Origin: Alphaproteobacteria bacterium
GTDB taxonomy: Bacteria; Pseudomonadota; Alphaproteobacteria; Rhodobacterales; Rhodobacteraceae
DNA: 64,000 bases
Reading direction: 5' to 3'
NCBI GenBank assembly: GCA_030424865.1
Contig: JAUHVR010000011.1
Coordinates: 1-64,000, forward strand
The translations under genes and the position numbers were made by a program. Below the pieces are notes generated by a model, which worked only from the letters and a program-made list of their open reading frames with translations, searched no databases and had not been told where the DNA came from. Positions 33,875 to 43,281 of the stretch are shown here, one piece after another. The first letter of the stretch is position 1, and each line of letters starts with the position of its first letter.

Positions 33875-34312
33875 TTACCCGACAACCGTCACTGGCACGT
33901 CCGCGTGCATCACAAGGTTCTGTGTCGAACTGCCGAAAAGACGCTTGGTGAACCCGTCATTGGACACCCGGCCCACGATGATCTGGCTGGCGCCATTCTC
34001 GACCGTGATGCGGTTCAAGGTTTCGGCAACATCGCCGTGCCGCACGACACCCTTGGCGGCAAACCCCGCGTCTTGCAGTGATTTCACCGCAGGGGCAACG
34101 ACCCGCGAGGTGGCGATTTCGATCTCTTCTTCACGCCTTTTGTGGCGCGTTGCGTTCTCTTCCGGTGTTTGGAAGGTGAAGGGGGACCATTCGATGACAT
34201 AGGCGACGATCAACTCGCAAGCCTCCATCCGAGACGCTAGGTCTCGGGCGAAGGTCAACGCGCGCTCGCCGGTTTCTGTGCCATCCAGTCCAACGGTGAT
34301 TTTGACTGTCAT
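33875..34312 (-). CDS. Universal stress protein (UspA family)
   Basis: A 145-residue UspA-fold cytoplasmic protein. KITVGLDGTETGERALTFARDL forms the first strand and helix; the ATP-binding signature is IIVGRVSNDGFTKRLFGSSTQNLVMHADVPVTVV, close to the G-2x-G-9x-G(S/T) pattern but with V for the first G-x-G region changed to GRVSND. GGAG precedes the ATG at 34312. It is the first gene of a two-gene unit with the AGCS symporter. Confidence 0.85.
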   Translation of the reverse strand: MTVKITVGLDGTETGERALTFARDLASRMEACELIVAYVIEWSPFTFQTPEENATRHKRREEEIEIATSRVVAPAVKSLQDAGFAAKGVVRHGDVAETLNRITVENGASQIIVGRVSNDGFTKRLFGSSTQNLVMHADVPVTVVG

Positions 34313-34420
34313 GGGGTGGCTCCGTGTTGATTTGACACTGGCGCCCGCGGCAAGTGCGAACGCCCGCCGCAGAGCGTCTTCTTGGGAGGTGACGACCCGC
34401 TGCGACAATGATTAACGTAA

Positions 34421-34506
34421 GGTAAATTCACTAGGGATTGGCAATTAATGCAGGGTATGTTTTGGTAAATTACCCAGTTTGAGGCGGAAAATCAGGTAAA
34501 ATCACC
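34421..34506. promoter_or_regulatory. Three GGTAAA direct repeats in the Lrp/UspA divergent promoter region
   Basis: GGTAAATTCACT (34421), GGTAAATTACCC (34464) and GGTAAAATCACC (34495), starts 43 and 31 bases apart, in the gap between the UspA and Lrp genes. The spacing is about four and three helical turns, so they face the same way. Repeated AT-rich sites of this sort fit an oligomeric Lrp-type regulator binding its own promoter. Confidence 0.5.
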
Positions 34507-34507
34507 A

Positions 34508-34972
34508 ATGGCGAGGGATTTAGACAGCATTGATGCGCGGATCATGGCCGAGCTCGAATCAGATGGGCGACTGTCCATTGTCGAGCTTGCGCAGCGCGTG
34601 AACCTGACCAACACCCCCTGCTCAGAGCGCGTCAAACGACTTGAGCGTGAAGGCTATATCAAGGGCTACTGCGCGCTGATCAACAAGGACCAGTTGGGTC
34701 TGGCGCACCGAACCATCGTGCAGGTCTCGCTGGCGGCTTCGGCTGCGGAAAACGTATTGGGCAAGTTCAATGACGCCGTGCAGCGCATCGAAGAGGTAGA
34801 GCTCTGCCTGATGATCGCTGGCTCATTCGACTACCTGTTGGTGATGCGTACCCGCGACATGGCGCATTTCCGGCAGGTGCTGGATGAAAGGATCAATCGA
34901 CTGCCGGGGATTTTGCAGACCAATTCATTTGCCGTCATGGAGACGGCGAAGGATGTGTTTGCCAACCCGTAG
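34508..34972 (+). CDS. Lrp/AsnC-family regulator
   Basis: A 154-residue Lrp/AsnC protein. The N-terminal HTH is DSIDARIMAELESDGRLSIVELAQRVNLTNTPCSERVKRLEREGYIKGY (key part SERVKRLEREGYI); the C-terminal RAM ligand domain covers about 68-145. The sequence resembles the BkdR/Lrp subgroup. It is transcribed away from uspA and the AGCS symporter, its presumed targets, with GGTAAA repeats in between. Confidence 0.9.
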   Translation: MARDLDSIDARIMAELESDGRLSIVELAQRVNLTNTPCSERVKRLEREGYIKGYCALINKDQLGLAHRTIVQVSLAASAAENVLGKFNDAVQRIEEVELCLMIAGSFDYLLVMRTRDMAHFRQVLDERINRLPGILQTNSFAVMETAKDVFANP

Positions 34973-35000
34973 TTCCCGGGGACACTCACATCGCCTGTCC

Positions 35001-35711
35001 TCAGTCTTTTTCTGAAGTCCGGTATCGCAGCCGCTCCGCGGTCATTGCGGCGTCCCATTCGGAGCGAAGCAGGTCCATCCGGCGTGGAATCTTGGTGTCG
35101 AGCACCTCACCGGCGACGATGCGTTCCATACGGAAATAGCGAAAGCCCTGGCGCAGCTCGCACCAGGCCGCGATGATGCGGCCCGCGTCGCGATAGCCCA
35201 GCAGGATCGGCCAAAGGATGCGTTCCGTCACCGCGCCCGAGCCGTCGCGATAGGTGACTGCAATCTTGAATCGCCCGCGGATCGCTTGGCGAACACGGGC
35301 GGCAGAGAGAGGCTCTTGTTGCGCATCAACAGGGGCAACGCTGGTCGTGGGCTCGACGAAAGAGGTTTGGAACCGGGACGGGCTGACGGTTTCGATCTTT
35401 GAAAGCAGCTTTTCCGCGGCCAAGGCCATTTCCGGCTCGCCCCGTGTACGGACCCATTGCGCGCCCAGAATGGCGGCTTCGATTTCATCGGAGGTCAGCA
35501 TCAGGGGCGGCATGTGGAACCCCGCTTCCAGAATGTAGCCCACGCCGGCCTCGCCCTCGATCGGGACACCTTGGGCCATAAGGGCAGCAATATCGCGGTA
35601 GATGGTGCGCTTGGTGACGCCAAGCTCTGCGCCGATGGATTGACCGGAAATCGGCCCTCTCGCCCTCCGCAGGATTTCAATGATCTCGAACAATCTGTCG
35701 CCGCGTCTCAT
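35001..35711 (-). CDS. YafY/DeoR-type HTH and WYL-domain regulator
   Basis: A 236-residue regulator. The N-terminal HTH_11 (RLFEIIEILRRARGPISGQSIGAELGVTKRTIYRDI; key part VTKRTIYRDI) is followed by a WYL domain with FKIAVTYRDG and WCELRQGFRYFRMERI. The ATG at 35711 is preceded by GAGGCAGCG. It diverges from an exported VOC protein gene 107 bases away; regulators of this kind are commonly paired with a VOC gene they control. Confidence 0.87.
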   Translation of the reverse strand: MRRGDRLFEIIEILRRARGPISGQSIGAELGVTKRTIYRDIAALMAQGVPIEGEAGVGYILEAGFHMPPLMLTSDEIEAAILGAQWVRTRGEPEMALAAEKLLSKIETVSPSRFQTSFVEPTTSVAPVDAQQEPLSAARVRQAIRGRFKIAVTYRDGSGAVTERILWPILLGYRDAGRIIAAWCELRQGFRYFRMERIVAGEVLDTKIPRRMDLLRSEWDAAMTAERLRYRTSEKD

Positions 35712-35818
35712 CGCTGCCTCCTCTGGTACAGCATAGTTATGCTGACACCATGGTGACAACACGCTGTCAGCAGGGTGCGGTTATGACCTTCTGACCCAAA
35801 CAAAACAGGAGCTTTCCA

Positions 35819-36247
35819 ATGAAGAACGTTTTGCCTCTCGCTGCCTCTGTCCTTCTCTCCGGCGCCACTGTCGCCGCAGCCCAGACTGATCAGGCGATCC
35901 TCGCCATGGGCGCCTATGTGCCGGCCGATGACATGCGTGTCTCAGAAGAGTTTTATCGCGTTCTCTTCGACCGCGCCCCGGTGATCGAACTGCCCGACTT
36001 CGTGGCGTTCAACATTCAGGGCGGATGGTTCGCGATTGCCTCACGCAGCAAGTACGCGCCGGGATCCATGCCCGGCTCTGGCGCGGTGCCCTATTTGCAG
36101 TCGAGCGACCTGGGGATGCTGCAAGAACGTGCCAGCGCTGCCGGTGCCGAGGTGCCCGACATCATCGAAGAGCCGGGCATTCACCTGCTCAAAATCACCG
36201 ATCCCAATGGTCAGTTGATCGAGTTCTTTTCCCTGATGGGACAGTGA
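35819..36247 (+). CDS. Exported VOC (glyoxalase-fold) protein
   Basis: A 142-residue protein with a signal peptide (NVLPLAASVLLSGATVAAAQ) ahead of a single VOC domain (MGAYVPADDMRVSEEFYRVLF to LKITDPNGQLIEFFSLMGQ). The C-terminal glutamate of IEFF corresponds to a metal ligand, but a matching N-terminal histidine is not obvious, so it may bind a small molecule without catalysis. A periplasmic location is unusual for this family. It is divergent from a WYL regulator and followed by a strong terminator. Confidence 0.78.
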   Translation: MKNVLPLAASVLLSGATVAAAQTDQAILAMGAYVPADDMRVSEEFYRVLFDRAPVIELPDFVAFNIQGGWFAIASRSKYAPGSMPGSGAVPYLQSSDLGMLQERASAAGAEVPDIIEEPGIHLLKITDPNGQLIEFFSLMGQ

Positions 36248-36256
36248 ACCCGACAC

Positions 36257-36292
36257 ACGCGCTGACCGGCCTGCGACGGCGGGTCAGCGCGT
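36257..36292 (+). terminator. Terminator between VOC and LysR genes
   Basis: Perfect 11-base arms ACGCGCTGACC / GGTCAGCGCGT with a 14-base loop, then TTC, ten bases after the VOC stop. Confidence 0.75.
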
Positions 36293-36342
36293 TTCAAACG
36301 GGATCGTCACAGGGTTGGGGTATCGCGCCCCCCCCCGGGCGG

Positions 36343-37233
36343 TCACCGACCTGACAAAGCGCGGGCCAGCACATCAAACACCAGCCTTATCCGGCGACTG
36401 GTCTGCAACTCGCGATGCGCGACAAGCCAGACGGGGATTGAAAACGGCTCGATCTCTGTCAGGACCGGCCGAAACTCGGGAAACTTGGCTGCAATCGTGT
36501 CGTTCATGATGGCGATGGCATGGCCCTTGCGGGCGATCTCCCATTCGACCAGTTGCGCGTTCGACGCGTAGCGAAAATTCCTCTGCGACAGATCAAGCCC
36601 AACCAGCTTGAGGTAGCCGACGATCCGTTCAAAATCCCCGAAGCTGACGAACTGATGGGCGGTCATGTCGCCCGTCTGCCTCGGTGTGCCATACCGGGCG
36701 ATGTATTTTTCGACCGCGTAAAAGCGCATCGTCTGGTCGCTGACGCGTTTTGCGATCAGGTTGGGTTGTTCGGGCCGAACATGGCGGATCGCGATGTCCG
36801 CCTCGCGCAAAAGAAGGTCCCGCACGCTGTTGTCGGCTGCGATCTCCAACTGCAACTCAGGTGCCGTGTCATTGAGGATGTCGAGCATCTCGGGCAACAG
36901 GTAGGCCGCTGTCATCTCAGAGGCGGTGACACGTACCTTGCCTTCGATGTCCTGCGATTGGCCAGACGCAGCCAGCGACATCATGTTTGCCCCGTCCGCC
37001 ATCGTTTTGACGTGATCGAGCAGATCAAGACCCGCAGGGGTAAGAGACACGGTTCTGCCCGTCCGTTCCAGCAGCGTGACGTTCAAGGCGTCTTCCAGTG
37101 CTGCAAGCTGACGCGTGATCGTCGGCTGGGTCAACTTCAGGGCCGAGGCTGCGGCGGACAAGGACCCTTCCTCGGCGACTGCCAGGAAAGACCGCGCCTG
37201 GTTCCAGTCAAAAGAGATCGCATTCCAGTTCAT
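36343..37233 (-). CDS. LysR-family regulator
   Basis: A 296-residue LTTR. HTH: FLAVAEEGSLSAAASALKLTQPTITRQLAALEDAL (key part TQPTITRQLAALE). The effector domain resembles the CrgA-like group. The ATG at 37233 was chosen over 37266 because the usual MNWN..FDWN..RSFLAV N-terminus begins there. It diverges from an NAD(P)-binding oxidoreductase gene across 128 bases, containing GGTATT repeats about 17 bases apart, and probably controls it. Confidence 0.86.
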   Translation of the reverse strand: MNWNAISFDWNQARSFLAVAEEGSLSAAASALKLTQPTITRQLAALEDALNVTLLERTGRTVSLTPAGLDLLDHVKTMADGANMMSLAASGQSQDIEGKVRVTASEMTAAYLLPEMLDILNDTAPELQLEIAADNSVRDLLLREADIAIRHVRPEQPNLIAKRVSDQTMRFYAVEKYIARYGTPRQTGDMTAHQFVSFGDFERIVGYLKLVGLDLSQRNFRYASNAQLVEWEIARKGHAIAIMNDTIAAKFPEFRPVLTEIEPFSIPVWLVAHRELQTSRRIRLVFDVLARALSGR

Positions 37234-37361
37234 GACTGCTAAATACCACGGTTTTACGAATACCAAACCAAGGAATTTGCTCAGTTCATATACGAAAATC
37301 GCCGGTTTAGAGGTGAGGCGGGCCTGGCCCGCACTTCAATTCAGCCGGAAAGGAAGACATC

Positions 37362-37988
37362 ATGAAACTCGTTGTATTGGGAGCCAACGGAGGCACCGGC
37401 CAGCATGTGCTGCGTGCCGCCTTGCAGGACGGCATGACCGTGACCGCCGTGGTACGGTCAGAGGCCAAGCGGCCAAAGTTCGATCATCCGGATTTGAAAT
37501 GTGTGGTTGGTGACCCCTGCGACCCGGCGTTCCTGAAAACGGTCTTGCGCGGCCAGGATGCGCTGATTTCCACGCTTGGTGGACGCGCCCCAACGAGGTC
37601 TGCAACCTCGGTCTATTACCGCTCTGCCGATGCCATTGTTGAAGCAGCCTGGGAGACTGGTTTGAAACGCGTTCTGGTGACGTCCACTGCATTGCTTTTC
37701 CCCGATCAGACAATGCTGGGGGCGCTTCTGCAATACCTTGTGCCCAATGTCGTGCGCAGCGCGGACCGGATGGAAAAGGTTCTGCAGAACTCTGGTTTGA
37801 ACTGGACTGCGGCCCGGGCCGGTTTCCTGAACGACACGCGACAGGACACCTATCGCGCCGCCAAGGGCGCCTTGCCCAAAGATGGGACCGCGGTGCCGCG
37901 TCTTGCTCTGGCCCGTTTTCTGGTCGACGCCGTTGCAAACCCCGAGACCAGTTGCGCAGCCTACGGCGTGTCACATGGCTCTGCTTGA
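37362..37988 (+). CDS. NAD(P)H-binding oxidoreductase, atypical SDR type
   Basis: A 208-residue Rossmann protein. LVVLGANGGTGQHVLRAAL is the nucleotide-binding turn (GxNGxTG). ALISTLGG and VLVTSTALLFP follow in the order seen in NmrA/YwnB-like proteins. It lacks a YxxxK catalytic pair at the usual place, so it may be a flavin reductase-like or sensor protein rather than a classical dehydrogenase. GGAAAG precedes the ATG. It diverges from a LysR gene. Confidence 0.83.
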   Translation: MKLVVLGANGGTGQHVLRAALQDGMTVTAVVRSEAKRPKFDHPDLKCVVGDPCDPAFLKTVLRGQDALISTLGGRAPTRSATSVYYRSADAIVEAAWETGLKRVLVTSTALLFPDQTMLGALLQYLVPNVVRSADRMEKVLQNSGLNWTAARAGFLNDTRQDTYRAAKGALPKDGTAVPRLALARFLVDAVANPETSCAAYGVSHGSA

Positions 37989-38002
37989 TCTACGTTGGGG
38001 AA

Positions 38003-38028
38003 GCTTGATCCATAGTTTTGGATCAAGC
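38003..38028 (+). terminator. Terminator of the NAD(P)-binding oxidoreductase gene
   Basis: 9-base arms GCTTGATCC / GGATCAAGC with an 8-base loop, 15 bases after the stop. It separates this gene from the convergent catabolic operon. No U tract. Confidence 0.6.
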
Positions 38029-38184
38029 CCAACACAGGGTTTGCCGTCGGATGCGCGCGCTTTGAGGTGCCCCGCCGGTCGGCCCCCAGCAGTTCGGCTC
38101 AAATCTGCGAACGCCGCGACGATCACCACTGGCTTTCCAAAATATCAGCGACGCACCGAAACGACAGACACTTAGAAAGACAGA

Positions 38185-39039
38185 TCAGTCCAGGCCATAG
38201 ACCCGCCGCGCGGTTTTGTGCGCAACCGACCTCGCTTCGTCCTCGCTCAGATCGTCCAAGATCTGACGTGTCACGTTCAGCCAGTCCTGAATGCCGTTTG
38301 CCATGTCGACGACGGGCCAATCGCTGCCCCAGACCATACGTTCGGGTCCAAACGTTTCGAGAACATGATCGACATAGGGACGGATCGCCTCGAGGGTCGC
38401 GTTCCCCGGAGCGCAATAGGCCAGAAGTCCCGAGAGTTTGCAGGTGACATTCGGTCTTTCAGCCAGCCGCCCCATGTCTTCTCGCCAGGGATCCAGCCCG
38501 CCACCGGCGATGTCAGGAACACCGCAATGGTCGAGGATCAGACGTGTCTCTGGGCATGCATCGGCCAGTTCGGCAGCGATAGGCAATTGACGCGCCAGAA
38601 AACACATGTCGTAGGCCAGACCCTTGGCCCCGATGGAGCGAACGTTCCTTCGGAACGTTTCGGATTGTGACATGTCGTCTGCGACCACATGAAGAATGCG
38701 GCGAAACCCAACGGCCCCTTGCGCCTTTGCATCCTCGATCCAGCTGTCAAAACCTGCGTCGTTTTCTGGACGGCAGGTTGCGATCAAACCGAGGATGCCG
38801 TTGTCCGGGTTCTTGGCCAGATCGGACACCAACTTGGTCTCGGCAGCGATGTCAGGATCGTCGACCGCCGTTTCCATGAAGAGCGTGGCTTCGATACCAA
38901 GCCCATCGGTCAGCGCCTGATAGTCCGCAGGCGTGAAAGCCTTGTTGGCCAGAACCGGGATGCCCTCGGTCCAGCTGTAGCTTGCCGCTTCCGGAAAAAC
39001 GAGGTGTTGGTGCGTGTCGATCAGTCCAATCATGGTCAT
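38185..39039 (-). CDS. Lactonase-like amidohydrolase (COG3618)
   Basis: A 284-residue TIM-barrel metal-dependent hydrolase of the amidohydrolase_2 family. DTHQHLVFPE supplies the first metal histidines; RLILDHCGVPD a third; WGSDWPV the aspartate. The group contains L-fucono-, L-rhamnono- and related sugar-lactone lactonases. Its ATG overlaps the FAH stop (ATGA). In this operon it most likely opens the lactone made by the sugar dehydrogenase. It is the last gene of the operon. Confidence 0.85.
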   Translation of the reverse strand: MTMIGLIDTHQHLVFPEAASYSWTEGIPVLANKAFTPADYQALTDGLGIEATLFMETAVDDPDIAAETKLVSDLAKNPDNGILGLIATCRPENDAGFDSWIEDAKAQGAVGFRRILHVVADDMSQSETFRRNVRSIGAKGLAYDMCFLARQLPIAAELADACPETRLILDHCGVPDIAGGGLDPWREDMGRLAERPNVTCKLSGLLAYCAPGNATLEAIRPYVDHVLETFGPERMVWGSDWPVVDMANGIQDWLNVTRQILDDLSEDEARSVAHKTARRVYGLD

Positions 39040-39890
39040 CCTCCTTCAGGGTCGTCGATTACGTCCTGCTTTTGAGCGCCAAGCCCTTCGATCCCAAGCT
39101 CGACAACGTCACCTGCACGCAGGTAACGCGGCGGCGTTTGCCCCATGCCCACACCCGGAGGCGTGCCGGTCGAGATCACATCGCCGGGGTGCAGCGTCAT
39201 GAAGCGGCTGATGTAGCTGACAAGATGTGCCACGCCGTAGACCATGGTGCGGGTCGAGCCGTTTTGCATGGTCTCGCCGTTTACGGTCAGCCACATTCCA
39301 AGGTTCTGGGGGTCGTCGATTTCGTCCCGTGTTACGAGCCACGGGCCGATCTGGCCAAAATTGTCCGCGCTCTTGCCTTTGGTCCATTGTCCGGCATGTT
39401 CAAGCTGGAACGTGCGCTCGGACACGTCATTGGTCACTGCGTAACCCGCCACGTAATTCAGGGCGTCCTCTTCAGAGACGTATTTGGCACGGGTCCCGAT
39501 GACGGCGGCAAGTTCAACTTCCCAATCGGTCTTTTCCGATCCGCGCGGCACGATGATGGGATCATTCGGCCCGCAAATCGCACTTGTCGCCTTCATGAAA
39601 AGGATCGGTTCTTCCGGCACCGACATCCCTGATTCCCGGGCATGGTCCGAGTAGTTCAGGCCGATGCAGATGAATTTGCCCGTGCCTGCAACGCAGGGGC
39701 CAAGCCGTGTGCCAGGGTCGACCATCGGCAATGATGACACGTCGGCATTTCGAAGCGTGGCCAACCCGTCCTCCGAAAGGGTCGCCCCCGCGATGTCTGG
39801 CACCAGGCCAGAGGCATCACGGATCCCACCGTTGGCGTCGACAATGCCGGGCTTCTCGGACCCCGGCTCTCCAAATCGGACAAGTTTCAT
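39036..39890 (-). CDS. Fumarylacetoacetate hydrolase family protein (diketo sugar-acid hydrolase type)
   Basis: A 284-residue FAH-family enzyme. FICIGLNYSDHA, WEVELAAVIG (metal glutamates) and GDVISTGTPPGVGMG are the family marks. In the non-phosphorylative L-fucose and L-rhamnose pathways an FAH member splits 2,4-diketo-3-deoxy sugar acid into pyruvate and lactate; the adjoining SDR, which would make that diketo acid, supports this. The ATG at 39890 follows GGAAAGAGATC. It overlaps the next gene by four bases. Confidence 0.87.
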   Translation of the reverse strand: MKLVRFGEPGSEKPGIVDANGGIRDASGLVPDIAGATLSEDGLATLRNADVSSLPMVDPGTRLGPCVAGTGKFICIGLNYSDHARESGMSVPEEPILFMKATSAICGPNDPIIVPRGSEKTDWEVELAAVIGTRAKYVSEEDALNYVAGYAVTNDVSERTFQLEHAGQWTKGKSADNFGQIGPWLVTRDEIDDPQNLGMWLTVNGETMQNGSTRTMVYGVAHLVSYISRFMTLHPGDVISTGTPPGVGMGQTPPRYLRAGDVVELGIEGLGAQKQDVIDDPEGG

Positions 39891-39903
39891 GACGATCTCT
39901 TTC

Positions 39904-41827
<1,924 letters not shown>

Positions 41828-41831
<4 letters not shown>

Positions 41832-42136
41832 TTTGGCACCTCCTCGGACGACGCGAGTGCGTATGTCGGCGTGTAGTCGCTTTGGACGTTCTGAAGATGC
41901 ACGTGATCTCCCACTGCAATATCCATCGTTGCCGAGCCGATTGGCGCGCCATACTTCACAATCTTGTCGCCCTTTCTTATGGCGTGACGCGCAATCTTGT
42001 GACCGATTCCGATCCTTTCATGCACGCGCACTGTGGCATCTCCGACCTTGATGTCCTCACCCCCATCAATGGCGCCCCGCAGGACCAGCACATTGTCTTG
42101 GGGTGAAAGAAGAAGCAGCCGGCTGTCGTACATCAT
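41828..42136 (-). CDS. UxaA-family dehydratase, SAF-domain subunit
   Basis: A 102-residue SAF/UxaA N-terminal domain protein. NVLVLRGAID, HKIARHAIRKGDKIVKYGAPIGSAT (the typical UxaA element is KIARHAIRKGD) and GDHVHLQN are the marks. It should pair with the large subunit to make one dehydratase. GGAAGAGG lies upstream of the ATG at 42136. Its start overlaps the stop of a small ORF, its stop overlaps the large-subunit start. Confidence 0.88.
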
Positions 42137-42291
42137 CGAACCTCTTCCAGTCTCGTACCATCATTCAGGTCCCAGACAGGCTCGGACCCTGAAACTGCTG
42201 CATCCGCCCCCGGCCCATCGCACGTCGGCGCCGCGTCAATGCGGCTGGCGTCTTGGCGGCAGGCCCCGATATCCGGAAAGACCACGCGCAT
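42133..42291 (-). CDS. Possible 52-residue small protein coupled to the UxaA pair
   Basis: Starts with ATG four bases after the RraA-like stop and ends with a TGA overlapping the SAF subunit start (CGATGATG). It fills the only sizeable gap (160 bases) in this part of the operon exactly. The product begins MRVVFPDIGACRQDASRI and is acidic toward the C-terminus (LNDGTRLEEVR). There is no signal peptide, domain or strong ribosome site. The double coupling argues for translation; the unremarkable sequence argues for a remnant. Confidence 0.4.
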   Translation of the reverse strand: MRVVFPDIGACRQDASRIDAAPTCDGPGADAAVSGSEPVWDLNDGTRLEEVR

Positions 42292-42295
42292 TCCG

Positions 42296-42946
42296 TCAGA
42301 ATTTCCCATATTCGAGATAGGCCTCCTGCGGATCGACGCCGGACAGGATGGCGGTGCGCACCTTGTTTTCGGTCACCATCGCCTCGCTCGCCGCCTCTAT
42401 GATCTCGTCTAGGATCGCGGCCGGGACGCGGACCATGCCGTCGCGGTCGCCATGAAGCCAGTCGCCCGGCTCGATGCGAACGTCGCCGATCGTTACGGGG
42501 ACCTCGGTTGCGCTTGGTCGCCACATACCGACGATATCCCTGGGCGTATGGTGCGTGCGCCAGCACGGGAAACCAAGTTCCAGAATGAAATTCGCATCCC
42601 GCAGCGCGCCGTCGAGGACGCAGCCCAGAACCCCCTTGGAATGAAGCGTTTCAGCCGACAGCTCCCCCATCTGGGCAATCAGATGCGTGTTCGGCTGGGC
42701 GCACCAGATGTGCCCTGCGGCGGCCTTGGACAAGAGCCCGGTCCAGTCCAGAAGCGTCTGGTGCGGATCGGCCGTTTCGTCGATTGCCCCCTCAACGGTC
42801 CACGCCGGCCCGCAAAGCGTCACCTCCGGTTGCAGGGGGCGGATCCTTGGCGGCAGCGTGAAATCGCGTAGACCGCGTGCACGCATGACGTCGTGCACAA
42901 CGCCGGTATAGCACTTGGCGAAATTTTCAATGCGAGGATCAGTCAT
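42296..42946 (-). CDS. RraA-like class II aldolase family protein
   Basis: A 216-residue protein of the RraA/HMG aldolase superfamily. GELSAETLHSKGVLGCVLDGALRD corresponds to the substrate and metal loop; GVLGCVLDGALRD is the strongest part, with the conserved Arg-Asp. DWLHGDRDGMVRVP is the second signature. Enzymes of this family cleave 4-hydroxy-4-methyl-2-oxoglutarate or decarboxylate oxaloacetate; others are sugar-acid aldolases releasing pyruvate. The latter suits this operon. It overlaps the mutarotase gene by eight bases. Confidence 0.82.
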   Translation of the reverse strand: MTDPRIENFAKCYTGVVHDVMRARGLRDFTLPPRIRPLQPEVTLCGPAWTVEGAIDETADPHQTLLDWTGLLSKAAAGHIWCAQPNTHLIAQMGELSAETLHSKGVLGCVLDGALRDANFILELGFPCWRTHHTPRDIVGMWRPSATEVPVTIGDVRIEPGDWLHGDRDGMVRVPAAILDEIIEAASEAMVTENKVRTAILSGVDPQEAYLEYGKF

Positions 42947-43268
42947 GGTGGAACACTTCTTCCATCATCGACCACCATTCGCCGTCCTTGCGGCTTTCGA
43001 AGGGGGCCTGCATCGGCATGCAGACATCCCACCATTCCTGCGTCTTGGGGTCAGCCGCCATCTTGGCGGCATCGGCTTCGAAATCCGTGCCGGTATATTC
43101 CCAGTAGCCAAAGAGCAGGTTCTCGGCTTCGTTGTAGAAGATCGAGTAGTTGGTGATGTTGCAGTCCGAAATCTTGGCCAGGATTTCGGGCCAGACGTCG
43201 GCGTGGATGCGTTTGTATTCCGCGGCCTCTTCGGGCTTCAACCCGATGACCATGCCCATGCGTTGCAT
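42939..43268 (-). CDS. L-rhamnose mutarotase family protein
   Basis: A 109-residue ferredoxin-like protein of the RhaM/RhaU family, interconverting anomers of deoxyhexoses such as L-rhamnose or L-fucose. The start MQRMGMVIGLKPEEAAEYKRIHADVWPEIL (key part GLKPEEAAEYKRIHADVWPE) carries the catalytic histidine; NYSIFYNEAENLLFGYWEY and EWWDVCMPMQ are conserved. Its presence is the best clue that the operon handles a 6-deoxyhexose. Confidence 0.88.
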   Translation of the reverse strand: MQRMGMVIGLKPEEAAEYKRIHADVWPEILAKISDCNITNYSIFYNEAENLLFGYWEYTGTDFEADAAKMAADPKTQEWWDVCMPMQAPFESRKDGEWWSMMEEVFHHD

Positions 43269-43281
43269 ACCGTTCCTCCAT

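Noticed and set aside
36326-36334. Run of C residues between the VOC and LysR genes
   Set aside because: It lies outside coding sequence and does not seem placed to cause phase variation.
37234-37361. GGTATT direct repeats as a LysR box
   Set aside because: The spacing of about 17 bases is not the T-N11-A form and the sequence is short, so I left it as a remark in the gene entry.
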